43,105 bases of DNA from Pseudanabaena sp. (GCA_003249035.1 QBMK01000033.1:1-43105); one strand, 5' to 3'. Positions 9,428 to 17,376 are shown, counted from the stretch's first letter. Notes: generated by a model not told the origin, from the sequence alone. Numbers and translations: made by a program.

Positions 9428-10204
9428 ATGACTATGGCAGGTTTAACCAATCCAGAAATAGCTAAAATTGTTGACCGATACATTGGTGTAAGTGATGGAT
9501 ATCTCGGAAATTTTACTTATCCATCTCATGCTGATTTTTATCCAGAGTATTGTGAGCTTGATATAGATCCTAATAAATATGAAGGAACTACACGCAAAAG
9601 ATTCATAACGATTCTAAAGAGTTTTTCTCCTCACGATTAAGCAAAGATTGTACGTGGTGTTTTAGAAAGATTTCCATTAGACCATCAATATGCCAGACCA
9701 GAGACAAGAACTAAAGAACTTTATGAAGAGTTGCTAAACATAGCTCAAAGGCTAGAGGATACATCACCCATTTTAAGCCCTGATCCTCAAATTAGTAGCG
9801 CAGTTGTTGAACGTGCAATTGCAGATGGAGAACTACTAATTCAAGCAGGTAACGCAGTGAGTGGAGTTGATCGAATTCATACTGCTTTACATGGTTATTT
9901 AATTGCTGTTTGTGACGCTGAGGGAATTGCTTACAATAAAGATCCAAACATGACTGCTTTATTTAAATTACTTCGTTGTCATCATCCTAAACTCCAGAAT
10001 TTAGGTACACGTTCAAACGAGATTGAAAAAATCTTAATATCTTTTGCTACCATCTTAGACTCACTAAATCCAATAAGAAATAAAGCAAGTGTAGCGCATC
10101 CCAATGGAGATCTACTAAACGAAGCAGAAGCATTGCTTGTTATAAATGTGGTACGCACAGTATTACATTATCTCGATTCAAAATTTGTGCCTAACCCATC
10201 TTGA
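9428..10204 (+). pseudogene. Abortive-infection-like (Abi_C) gene with in-frame stop
   Basis: Two open stretches (9428-9640 and from 9641 on) lie in the same frame, separated by one TAA at 9638-9640. Read through, they give a continuous protein of about 258 residues. The C-terminal half (SAVVERAIADGELLI, GVDRIHTALHGYLIAVCD, then NKASVAHPNGDLL) resembles the 'abortive infection C-terminus' domain of AbiJ-like proteins. A single C-to-T change (CAA to TAA) would explain the stop, giving HDQAKIV when restored. No other lesion is visible, so the damage is recent, or the downstream part is translated from an internal start (TTG at 9731). Base composition is AT-rich and HIP1 sites are absent, which suggests acquired DNA. 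Confidence 0.7.
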
Positions 10205-10273
10205 TTTTCTTTGCCCAACCCTGAGAAATATTTAAAAGTAACAATTAGTCAATCTTTAGTAAATCTAACTATC

Positions 10274-10735
10274 ATGAAAGAAATACATCATGTCCCTTAT
10301 CAAGACTCAGACATATGTCCAACGAAAACCGTTATCTATAAAAAGATAGCTGATGAGAATATGCTGTATGCACTTGCATACTTTGGTAGATCTAAAATTA
10401 GAAATTCTAAAGTTGGGCAAACATTTAAGCTCTATGTTGCGACTGAATACGTTACTCTATTTGGAATAAGTATTCCAATTCAAATTCTAACTGCTACGTT
10501 TCGGAACTTGGGGAAATATGATGAAAAAAAACTCTTCGAACACAGATACTATGGTGTTTTGTTTAGTAAGGGCTATCTTACGGGAAAAGATCTTGATAAT
10601 ATTGAAAAAATAAAACGTTTGTGGGACGAAGAAGCTATTGAGATTCATGTCGAAGTTGGTCTTGAGATAAATCCGTTTGCAAAATATAGTGACGAAGATT
10701 TAAAAATAATAAGAAATTGGAATCCAGAGATATAA
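10274..10735 (+). CDS. Hypothetical protein next to Abi-like gene
   Basis: I do not recognise a family. From the ATG at 10274 the product is 153 residues; a TTG at 10211, 7 bp after the stop of the Abi-like gene, would give 174. It looks soluble, with no signal peptide or membrane segment, and is rich in Lys, Ile, Tyr and Glu. The C-terminus, ending with KYSDEDLKIIRNWNPEI, is charged. Like its upstream neighbour it is AT-rich and free of HIP1 octamers, and the two may be one acquired unit. A partner role in a defence locus is conjecture. Confidence 0.6.
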   Translation: MKEIHHVPYQDSDICPTKTVIYKKIADENMLYALAYFGRSKIRNSKVGQTFKLYVATEYVTLFGISIPIQILTATFRNLGKYDEKKLFEHRYYGVLFSKGYLTGKDLDNIEKIKRLWDEEAIEIHVEVGLEINPFAKYSDEDLKIIRNWNPEI

Positions 10736-10760
10736 ATGATAAGTAATAGAAGAATAACCA

Positions 10761-10880
10761 CTCGCGTTTTTTGTGATTGATTGGGCGATCATATTTTTTG
10801 AGGGAATGATTGGGTGATCGCGTTTTTGAGTGATTGATTGGGCGATCGTGTTTTTGTGATTGATTGGGCGATCGTCTTTA
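10761..10880. repeat. HIP1-like short tandem repeat array A
   Basis: About five degenerate units of 24-29 bp built round the core TTGGGCGATCGTGTTTT, with short variable tails such as GTGATTGA or GAGGGAATGA. The last unit runs into the stop codon of the first toxin gene (10878-10880). The same type of array recurs at 11416-11533 and 12067-12204. Not a CRISPR array: units abut without uniform spacers. Confidence 0.8.
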
Positions 10881-11144
10881 AGGGAAAAACTTGTAAATAT
10901 CCTTACGGTGCAAAAATCTTACAAAAATTACTTCATTATCCAAAACTTCTATCCCTATCCTGTAATCACCTAGGCGAACGCGATAAAAACTATCATATCC
11001 CTGCATCTTTTTTAGATTATTGATTTCCCCCAAAGATTCAGCTTGCTTACAGGACAAAATCACCTGCTTCAACCTTGGCAAAAGATTACGATCCTTGACT
11101 AACTTCAAGTCCTTTTCAAACCTAGACTCAAACCTAACATTCAT
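10878..11144 (-). CDS. RelE/ParE-family toxin, copy 1
   Basis: An 88-residue type II toxin of the RelE/ParE superfamily. The C-terminal pattern DSFYRVRLGDYRIGIEV, then VIFVRFLHRKDIYKFFP, is typical of the cyanobacterial StbE/RelE-like group: conserved Arg residues and the RxGdYRi strand. Such toxins usually cleave ribosome-bound mRNA or, in ParE, poison gyrase; sequence alone does not decide. Its ATG overlaps the antitoxin stop by 4 bp (ATGA), so the pair is coupled. A second copy, offset by exactly 652 bp, differs at 9 of 88 residues, mostly conservatively. Confidence 0.88.
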   Translation of the reverse strand: MNVRFESRFEKDLKLVKDRNLLPRLKQVILSCKQAESLGEINNLKKMQGYDSFYRVRLGDYRIGIEVLDNEVIFVRFLHRKDIYKFFP

Positions 11145-11368
11145 GCAACATCACCATCTAGAAGCGCAAAGATATTCTCTTCAGGAACAAACTCATTTTT
11201 TCTACCCTCAGCGATCGCATTCCCCAAACCGACCTCTTCTAAAGCATCTTGGAATATTTCCGCAAAAAGCTCCTTTCTAGTCTTAATCAAATCAATTAAG
11301 ATTTCAGTGAGCATTTCTTTTGTCTTCTCATCGTTAAGGAGTATTTGCATATTCAAACTCTCATTCAT
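11141..11368 (-). CDS. Antitoxin, copy 1
   Basis: A 75-residue protein directly upstream of, and overlapping by 4 bp, the RelE/ParE-type toxin. It is mostly helical and charged, with an acidic C-terminal tail (FVPEENIFALLDGDVA) of the kind that wraps the toxin. I see no clear ribbon-helix-helix or HTH motif, so its DNA-binding fold is uncertain. The second copy differs at only three residues (8, 17, 19); the C-terminal two thirds are identical. The repeat array at 11416-11533 begins 47 bp upstream of its start and may serve as its control region. Confidence 0.82.
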   Translation of the reverse strand: MNESLNMQILLNDEKTKEMLTEILIDLIKTRKELFAEIFQDALEEVGLGNAIAEGRKNEFVPEENIFALLDGDVA

Positions 11369-11415
11369 AAACCAAGTATTTATAATTCTAGCTTAATAAC
11401 ATCAAACAGCTTTTG

Positions 11416-11533
11416 GAGATCGCGTTTTGGTTGGTTGGGCGATCGTGTTTTTGGTGCGTGGTTGGGCGATCGTGTTTTGGGTTGGATGATTGGCGATCGT
11501 GTTTTGGGTGAGTGATTGGGCGATCGCCTTTAA
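11416..11533. repeat. HIP1-like short tandem repeat array B
   Basis: Five units of roughly 23-28 bp around the core TTGGGCGATCGTGTTTT, lying between the two TA copies. It is upstream of antitoxin copy 1 and runs to the stop codon region of toxin copy 2. On the minus strand the interval between array and antitoxin has TTGATG (11400-11405) and TATAAA (11379-11384), a weak promoter candidate. Confidence 0.8.
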
Positions 11534-11796
11534 GGGAAAAACTTGTAAATATCCTTACGATGCAAAAATCTTACAAAGATTAATTCATTTTCCAAAATTT
11601 CTATCCCTATCCTGTAATCACCTAGACGAATGCGATAAAAACTATCATATCCCTGCATCTTTTTTAGATTATTGATTTCCCCCAAAGATTCAGCTTGCTT
11701 ACAGGTCAAAATTATCTGCTTCAACCTTGCCAAAAGACTACGATCCTTGACCAGCTTCAAGTCCTTTTCAAACCTAGCCTCAAACCTAACATTCAT
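11530..11796 (-). CDS. RelE/ParE-family toxin, copy 2
   Basis: The second copy of the 88-residue RelE/ParE-type toxin, in the same orientation and exactly 652 bp from copy 1. It is full length, with the conserved C-terminal block around RIRLGDYRIGIEI and FVRFLHRKDIYKFFP intact. The nine differences from copy 1 are mostly conservative (S7A, N20S, P23A, several V/I exchanges). Its ATG overlaps the copy 2 antitoxin stop by 4 bp. Whether the two pairs cross-neutralise is open, but the near-identical antitoxins make it likely. Confidence 0.88.
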   Translation of the reverse strand: MNVRFEARFEKDLKLVKDRSLLARLKQIILTCKQAESLGEINNLKKMQGYDSFYRIRLGDYRIGIEILENELIFVRFLHRKDIYKFFP

Positions 11797-12020
11797 GCAA
11801 CATCACCATCCAGAAGCGCAAAGATATTCTCTTCAGGAACAAATTCATTTTTTCTACCCTCAGCGATCGCATTCCCTAAACCGACCTCTTCTAAAGCATC
11901 TTGAAATATTTCCGCAAAAAGCTCTTTTCTAGTCTTAATTAAATCTATTAAGATTTCAGTGAGTATTTCTCTTGTCTTCTCATCGTTAAGGAGTATTTCC
12001 ATATTCAAACTCTCATTCAA
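11793..12020 (-). CDS. Antitoxin, copy 2
   Basis: A 75-residue antitoxin, identical to copy 1 except Q8E, K17R and M19I. It is coupled to toxin copy 2 by the ATGA overlap. The third repeat array (12067-12204) lies 46 bp upstream of the start, the same spacing as array B to copy 1, so the duplicated unit is array plus antitoxin plus toxin. Confidence 0.82.
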   Translation of the reverse strand: MNESLNMEILLNDEKTREILTEILIDLIKTRKELFAEIFQDALEEVGLGNAIAEGRKNEFVPEENIFALLDGDVA

Positions 12021-12066
12021 AAACCAAGTTTACATAATTCTAACTCAATAACATCAAACAGCTTGT

Positions 12067-12204
12067 GGCGATCTCGTCTTTTGAGGTAATTGGGCGATCG
12101 TGTTTTGGGTGAGGTGGTTGAATGGGCGTTCGTGTTTTTTGTGGATGGTTGGGCGATCGTGTTTTACTTTTTGGGAAGTGTTTGGGCGATCGTGCTTTTT
12201 TAGG
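12067..12204. repeat. HIP1-like short tandem repeat array C
   Basis: Five units around the core TTGGGCGATCGTGTTTT with more divergent, longer tails (26-33 bp). It lies upstream of antitoxin copy 2 and ends about 8 bp before the IS256 terminal inverted repeat. The IS may have inserted at the edge of the array. Confidence 0.75.
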
Positions 12205-12211
12205 AGATGAG

Positions 12212-13446
12212 GAGACTGTCAAGGAAAATGTGTAAAGTCTAGAAACTAGAGTGAGAGGCGATCCTCGAAAAGGATGGCAAATCGATTAAGAGCAGGTTTC
12301 CAATCACGAATCGGCATTGTCCATTTCTTGGAGATATTCCGCATTGCCAAATAGACCAGTTTGAAAGCAGCCTCATCAGAAGGAAAAATCTGTTGAGACT
12401 TAATCACCTTCCGCAAACTGCTATTCATTGACTCAATGGCATTGGTGGTATAAATCGCCCTGCGAATCTCAGGAGGGAAAGCAAAGAAGGGAATAATATT
12501 TGCCCAATGACTGCGCCAAGACTTAGAGATCGACGGATATTGCCTGTCCCATTTTTCAGCAAACAACTCCAGGTTAAACTCTGTTTCTGATTCTGTCGCA
12601 GCGGCATAAATTGTCTTGAGATCTGCACAAACTTGCTTACGCTGTTGCCAAGGGACAAAAGCGACCGAGTTACGCACCATATGAACAATACATAACTGTA
12701 CCTGAGTTTTGGGAAACACAGTTTCGATAGCATTGGGAAAACCAGTTAAACCATCAACGCAAGCAATTAAAATATCTTTGACTCCACGGTTGTGAATTTC
12801 GGTGAGTACCGACAACCAGAACTTTGCACCCTCATTGGGGGAAATCCACATACCCAATAATTCCTTGTACCCTTCCATGTTTACCGCTAAGGCAAAGTAC
12901 AGGGACTTATTAATTACCCTGCCATTGTCTCGAACTTTGATGACCAGACAGTCCAGAAATACTATCGGATAGACTGCATCTAGGGGACGGTTTTGCCATT
13001 GCTTCACCTCATCGATTACGGCATCAGTGACATTGGAAATGAGCGTTGGTGATACTTCGACACCATACATTTCTTGCAACTGGGCTTGGATATCTCTGAC
13101 ACTCATCCCTCTGGCATACAGGGCAATCATCTTTTCATCTAGTCCTGACAAGCGGCTTTGTCCTTTCTTTACCAGATGCGGTTCAAACTCGCTTTGGCGA
13201 TCGAGGGGGACTGCGATTTCAGCTACGCCAAAGTCGCCTTGGACTTTTTTCTGGCTATAACCGTTACGACTGTTACTTTGTCCTTCTGGTCTGGATTCAT
13301 GCTTCTTGTACCCTTGATGGGTCGATAATTCTGCTTCTAAGGCTCGCTCCACCAACGCGGTGGTTAGTTGTTTGAGGATTCCTCCTTCTCCGAATAAGTC
13401 GGGTGGAGTTTTACATTCTTGCAGCAATTCATCGAGTAGGGGAGTT
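12212..13446 (-). mobile_element. IS256-family insertion sequence, one end missing
   Basis: The left end (3' side of the transposase) keeps a typical IS256-family terminus, GAGACTGTCAAGGAAAATG followed by TGTAAAG, at 12212-12237. The expected reverse-complement terminus beyond the transposase 5' end is absent. At about 13446 the element passes straight into the coding sequence of a CHAT protein. No target duplication can be defined. The element is therefore a remnant, probably not able to move on its own. The right boundary is good to about 10 bp. Confidence 0.8.
12246..13427 (-). CDS. IS256-family transposase, N-terminally truncated
   Basis: A mutator-type DDE transposase. The catalytic residues are in place: D159 (FLDCLVIK), D225 (ACVDGLTGF) and E332 (TTNAIESMNSS), with the C/H pair of LCIVHMVRNS between the last two. 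The C-terminus is complete. The 5' end is not. Upstream of the TTG at 13427 the frame stays open for a few codons (reading STPLLDE) and then meets a stop, with no ATG. The family normally has some 10-20 more residues here. The core is intact, but proper start and right terminus are gone, so activity is doubtful. Confidence 0.88.
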   Translation of the reverse strand: MLQECKTPPDLFGEGGILKQLTTALVERALEAELSTHQGYKKHESRPEGQSNSRNGYSQKKVQGDFGVAEIAVPLDRQSEFEPHLVKKGQSRLSGLDEKMIALYARGMSVRDIQAQLQEMYGVEVSPTLISNVTDAVIDEVKQWQNRPLDAVYPIVFLDCLVIKVRDNGRVINKSLYFALAVNMEGYKELLGMWISPNEGAKFWLSVLTEIHNRGVKDILIACVDGLTGFPNAIETVFPKTQVQLCIVHMVRNSVAFVPWQQRKQVCADLKTIYAAATESETEFNLELFAEKWDRQYPSISKSWRSHWANIIPFFAFPPEIRRAIYTTNAIESMNSSLRKVIKSQQIFPSDEAAFKLVYLAMRNISKKWTMPIRDWKPALNRFAILFEDRLSL

Positions 13447-14718
13447 GACCTTCAACCTTCCGAACAAGGCATCATTGCTCTCGCCAACGAACTAACTGCC
13501 CTCCAACAAAAAGATCGCGAAGGCAAACTCACAGAATCAGAGCAAAAACGCCTCTTCCAACTCGTCCAAGCCGAACAGACGCAAAACGAAAAATTCAACT
13601 CCTTTCTCAACAGCCCCGAAATTCAAAAGCTAACCGAAGAAATCCGCCGCACCGAACAACAGCAAAACGTCAACCTTGCCAGTTACCGCAAACTCCAAAA
13701 AGAAGTGCTATCACAAATGCCCACCGCCGTGATGCTTTATCCACTGATTTTCGACGATCGCTTGGAACTAATTCTCGTCTCGGCAAACACTCCCCCGATC
13801 CGCCGCACCGTCAAAATTAAAAAAGAAGAACTCAACCAATTAATTATTGATTTTCGGGCTGGACTGCGCGACAACGGCTCAGAGGATGTCAAAGAACCCG
13901 CTCGGCAATTATATAAAACCATTATCAAACCCTTTGAATCCGAACTAGACCAACTCAAAATCGACACAATTATCTACGCACCCGATGGACAATTGCGTTA
14001 TATTCCCCTCTCCGCACTCTATGACGGCAAACAATGGCTAATTGAGAAATATCGCATTAACAACATCACGGCTGAGTCACTCACAGGATTTAACCTTAAA
14101 CCGATTTCTAAGCCTCACATCTTAGCTGGAGCATTTGGAGGTAAAGATGGTGACAAGCGATCGGGATTTAGCGGGTTACCAGCAACTTTAATAGAAGTGC
14201 AAAAAATATCCGATCGCTTTGCCAATACCACCACATTAATAGAAGCCGCCTTCACCAAAAACGCCACGGCAACCAAAGCTAATTCCTATACAATTCTGCA
14301 CCTAGCCACCCACGGGTTTCTCTCAGTTGACAAACCAGAAGATTCTTTTATCTTGTTTGGTGATGGCGACAAAGCCACCATTCGCAATATTCAAGACTGG
14401 TCGCTCAAAAACATCGATCTTGTCGTCTTAAGCGCTTGCGAAACAGGTATTGGCAATAAGATCGGCAGTGGGATCGAAATTCTGGGGTTAGGCTATCAAA
14501 TGCAATCTGCTGGTGCGAGAGTCGCGATCGCCTCGCTCTGGAAAGTCGATGACGCAGGCACGCAAGCGCTCATGGAAGCATTTTATAGCGAACTCCAAAA
14601 AGAAAATGTCACGATCTCCGAAGCCTTACGCAGAGCGCAAATAGCTCTCATTCGATCGCCTCAATACAACCATCCAAATTATTGGTCAGCTTTTTTGGCG
14701 ATCGGCAATGGTTTGTAA
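13441..14718 (+). pseudogene. CHAT-domain (caspase-like) protein, 5' part lost at IS junction
   Basis: Encodes the C-terminal part of a cyanobacterial CHAT (caspase HetF-associated with TPR) protein. A coiled-coil-like helical segment (about the first 90 residues) is followed by the peptidase domain with both catalytic residues: His in LATHGF (codon 14311) and Cys in SACETG (codon 14437). The end is complete. The expected N-terminal TPR repeats and start codon are missing because the frame runs into the truncated IS256. An open frame does continue to a GTG at 13360, antisense to the transposase, so a chimeric product cannot be excluded. CHAT proteases act in programmed death and defence in other systems; this copy is probably dead or newly chimeric. 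Confidence 0.75.
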
Positions 14719-14756
14719 TCTACGCCAATCCAAGGATGGAATATTTAAGATTTTTT

Positions 14757-14859
14757 AAGTAGCTATGCATAAGTAACCTTAAAACCCAGAAGTGTAAGTC
14801 GCCCGCTACGCGGGCGACTTACACTTCTGGATTTGGGTTTTAGTTATACTAAGCTACTT
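14757..14859. repeat. Nested inverted repeat, bidirectional terminator or small MITE
   Basis: A perfect 21-bp stem (14786-14806 with 14810-14830, loop TAC) lies inside AAAACCC (14781-14787)/GGGTTTT (14835-14841) and an outer 8-bp pair AAGTAGCT (14757-14764)/AGCTACTT (14852-14859). It lies between the convergent CHAT and kinase genes, so it can terminate both. The nested, nearly full-length symmetry of about 103 bp also resembles a miniature transposable repeat. The inner GC-rich CGCCCGC/GCGGGCG part would be very stable. Confidence 0.65.
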
Positions 14860-14866
14860 AATGCAA

Positions 14867-16459
14867 TTATTGTTGGTAAGGCAAGCAAATTGTGCGCGTG
14901 ATCGTACAATCAGTGCCTTTATATTGCTGACAAACTTGCTTTGCGGTAGTTTCGGCAGCAGCCTGCTCTGCAGACCAGCCTGCGCCAGCCGAACCGTTAG
15001 GACTCTCCGCCAGAGACATACAGGCATTCTTCGTCCACATTAATACTTGACAATCCCCTGACTTGGAAGTACTTTCACATTCACTCAAAGCTCTAGTTTC
15101 GGCTTCTTTTTGGGAAGTGAAGTTCCAAGAGTAGCCTTTGGCTTGTGTTGATGGGGAGCGGGCGATCGCACCAAAACTTGCCATGATGGGATTACTAGTT
15201 GCAACTACAGGTGGCGGCTCTGGAGTTGACGTCGCTGTTTCTATAGGTTCAGGTGTTTCAGGACTTGGAGAACTAGTTGGAGAAGTTGTTACCGTTTTTG
15301 TGACTTCAGTCTGAGGATTATTATCCGCAGAGCGATTGGTTAGTTTTGGTAAAAGCATTGCCGTAGCGATCGCCGCAGAAACTGAGATAAAGCCAGTTAA
15401 GACGATCCATACAACTGGTTGAAAAGAGGGGAAAGATTGTCTAGGAGCAGATACCGTGACATGGGGAGTTGTGTCGGGAGTTTGAGGTTTAGTAGGAGTT
15501 TGAGGTGTAGTAGGGGATGACTCAGGAATAGTTGCTCTATTTGTATTGGTAATTATTGTGGGCGATGAATTTGCTGCAGATGATGGATAAGCGATCACTT
15601 CAGTTGGTGCAATATTGTTATTGATGTTGGTGGCACACAGAGTCTGAACCGCTTGTAAAGCCTCGATCGCAGATTTATAGCGCTGACTAAAATGATAAAA
15701 CACCATCTTTTGTAATACTTCCGCAAAAGGATTACTGACTTCTACGCGATCGCGCCACAAAATCTCACCTGTATTGGCATCTTCTTGCAAGCTATCAGGA
15801 GCAATACCCGTAAGCGCTTGAATACCAATCATACCCACGGCATAAACATCACTGCTGAGTCGAGGTTTTCCCCTTGCTTGCTCGCTAGGCATATACCCTG
15901 GGGAGCCAATGCTGACCGTGACATCTGTATGACCTTGCGAGTCTGTTCCTAAAGCGGTAATGTCTTTAACTGCGCCAAAGTCAATGAGAACAATTTTGCC
16001 ATCTTGTTGACGGCGCATGAGATTAGCGAGTTTGATGTCACGATGGATGACATTATTTTGATGAACAAATGATAGAACTTCCAAGATCTCCATTAACAGA
16101 GTGGTTGTAGCACTTTCTGACAGTCTTTTCCCGATGGGAATCTCTTCGGCTAGACTATGCCCTTCTACAAATTCTTGCACCAAAAAGAATTCATTATTCT
16201 CTTCAAAGTGAGCAAATAGCTTGGGGATCTGTGAATGAGCATTACCCAATTTGTAAAGATACTCCGCTTCCCGTTCAAATAGGCTTTTGGCGATCGGCAA
16301 AACATTTGGGCTAGTATCCTTAGGTTTGAGCTGCTTAACGACACAGGTGGGATTGCCCGGCAGATCAGTATCTTGCGCCAAATAGGTATCACCAAATCCC
16401 CCACTTCCAAGAACTTTGAGGATTTTGTAGCGATTTCTTAATGTTTTGCCTACGAACAT
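14867..16459 (-). CDS. Membrane Ser/Thr protein kinase with C-terminal DUF4189
   Basis: A eukaryotic-type protein kinase of 530 residues. The glycine loop GSGGFGDTY (18-26), ATP-binding lysine (K42 in VVKQL), catalytic HRDIKLAN (D141) and DFG (160-162) are all present, so it should be active. A Pro/Thr-rich linker (about 290-345) leads to one membrane helix (about 348-370). An outer domain at about 427-527 matches DUF4189, with several cysteines (CESTSKSGDC, CQQYKGTDC). This cyanobacterial layout suggests sensing outside the membrane and signalling inside. It is convergent with the CHAT gene. A 13-bp dyad lies about 40 bp upstream of the start. Substrate and ligand are unknown. Confidence 0.92.
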   Translation of the reverse strand: MFVGKTLRNRYKILKVLGSGGFGDTYLAQDTDLPGNPTCVVKQLKPKDTSPNVLPIAKSLFEREAEYLYKLGNAHSQIPKLFAHFEENNEFFLVQEFVEGHSLAEEIPIGKRLSESATTTLLMEILEVLSFVHQNNVIHRDIKLANLMRRQQDGKIVLIDFGAVKDITALGTDSQGHTDVTVSIGSPGYMPSEQARGKPRLSSDVYAVGMIGIQALTGIAPDSLQEDANTGEILWRDRVEVSNPFAEVLQKMVFYHFSQRYKSAIEALQAVQTLCATNINNNIAPTEVIAYPSSAANSSPTIITNTNRATIPESSPTTPQTPTKPQTPDTTPHVTVSAPRQSFPSFQPVVWIVLTGFISVSAAIATAMLLPKLTNRSADNNPQTEVTKTVTTSPTSSPSPETPEPIETATSTPEPPPVVATSNPIMASFGAIARSPSTQAKGYSWNFTSQKEAETRALSECESTSKSGDCQVLMWTKNACMSLAESPNGSAGAGWSAEQAAAETTAKQVCQQYKGTDCTITRTICLPYQQ

Positions 16460-16497
16460 ATTTACCTACTAAGTTACATAGCTTTGGCTTTTGCGGA

Positions 16498-16533
16498 TAG
16501 ATTAAGAGCAATTCATGAACTGCTCTTAATCTA
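16498..16533. promoter_or_regulatory. 13-bp dyad upstream of kinase gene
   Basis: Perfect inverted repeat TAGATTAAGAGCA (16498-16510) and TGCTCTTAATCTA (16521-16533) with a 10-bp centre, 39 bp upstream of the kinase start. The remainder of the gap 16460-16728 holds no gene. The dyad could be an operator or a leader hairpin; no regulator can be named. Confidence 0.4.
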
Positions 16534-16728
16534 ACGATCTAGGCACAATTAAAGATAAAATCTCAAAAACTTTATTGCCAGCTGTGCGAGCGATACAGTT
16601 TTTGGTTCTGTTTTTTTAATTATGCTGAGGTACTTACAATCAAATTAGGATTGCCATAACTTTAAGCTTAACAAACAGAGATATGATTGAGCTACTGTGC
16701 TGAGTTAAATGCTGAATTTAGATATTGA

Positions 16729-17376
16729 ATGCAAAACAAAAAAGCGATTGTGTTAGGGGTTTCTGGGGCATCAGGCATGATTTATGCGGTACGATCGCTC
16801 AAATTTTTATTAAATAATCATTACAACGTCGATCTGGTTGCTTCAAAGGCAGCGATGATGGTTTGGCAATCGGAAAATAATATTGCAATGCCAAGTAACT
16901 TACGATCGCAAGAGCAGTTTTGGCGCGATCGCTGCGAGGCTCAGGACGGCAAGTTAATTTGCCATCAATTTGCTGATGTAGGAGCAACGATCGCTAGTGG
17001 TTCATTTCGGACATTAGGAATGTTGGTGATTCCTTGCAGTATGGCAACCGTTGCCAAGATTGCCCACGGACTAAGCTCAGATTTATTAGAACGCGCCGCC
17101 GACGTGCATCTAAAGGAAGGACGAAGATTGGTAGTTGTCCCGCGTGAAACACCCTTAAGCTTAATCCATTTGCGGAATCTCACCGCTTTAGCCGAAGCAG
17201 GAGCGAGAATTGTACCTGCGATTCCTGCTTGGTATCACAACCCGAAAACGATTGAGGATTTGGTGGATTTTGTAATTGCTAGAGCGCTGGATCAACTAGA
17301 TATTGACGCAGATTTGATTCAGCGTTGGCAGGGTAGAATGCCTTCTAACATTGAAGTAGGAGATTTAGAGCCATGA
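16729..17376 (+). CDS. ubiX: Flavin prenyltransferase UbiX
   Basis: UbiX attaches a dimethylallyl group to FMN, making prenylated FMN, the cofactor of UbiD-type decarboxylases. In cyanobacteria this supports plastoquinone-related decarboxylation. The 215-residue protein has the flavoprotein fold with GVSGASGMIYAV (FMN phosphate and substrate site), the central block TLGMLVIPCSMATVAKIAHG, and VVVPRETPLSLIHLRNL with the conserved REtPl motif. The ATG at 16729 fits the family start. Its end overlaps the next gene by 4 bp (ATGA), forming a two-gene operon with a LapA-domain protein. Confidence 0.95.
   Translation: MQNKKAIVLGVSGASGMIYAVRSLKFLLNNHYNVDLVASKAAMMVWQSENNIAMPSNLRSQEQFWRDRCEAQDGKLICHQFADVGATIASGSFRTLGMLVIPCSMATVAKIAHGLSSDLLERAADVHLKEGRRLVVVPRETPLSLIHLRNLTALAEAGARIVPAIPAWYHNPKTIEDLVDFVIARALDQLDIDADLIQRWQGRMPSNIEVGDLEP

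Noticed and set aside
9638-9640. Selenocysteine or other recoding at the stop in the Abi-like gene
   Set aside because: The codon is TAA, not TGA or TAG, and no recoding hairpin is apparent. A nonsense mutation is simpler.
11020-11280. Plus-strand open frames across the TA modules (also 11672-11932)
   Set aside because: They are antisense to clear toxin and antitoxin genes, repeat only because those genes are duplicated, and match no family.
10761-12204. CRISPR array in the repeated region
   Set aside because: Units adjoin with short degenerate tails of varying length. There are no uniform unique spacers, the core is a HIP1 variant, and no cas genes are present.
12040-12222. Minus-strand frame of 60 codons across repeat array C
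   Set aside because: It is a translation of the HIP1-like repeat (Lys/Pro/Ser/His-rich low complexity) and starts in the IS terminal repeat.
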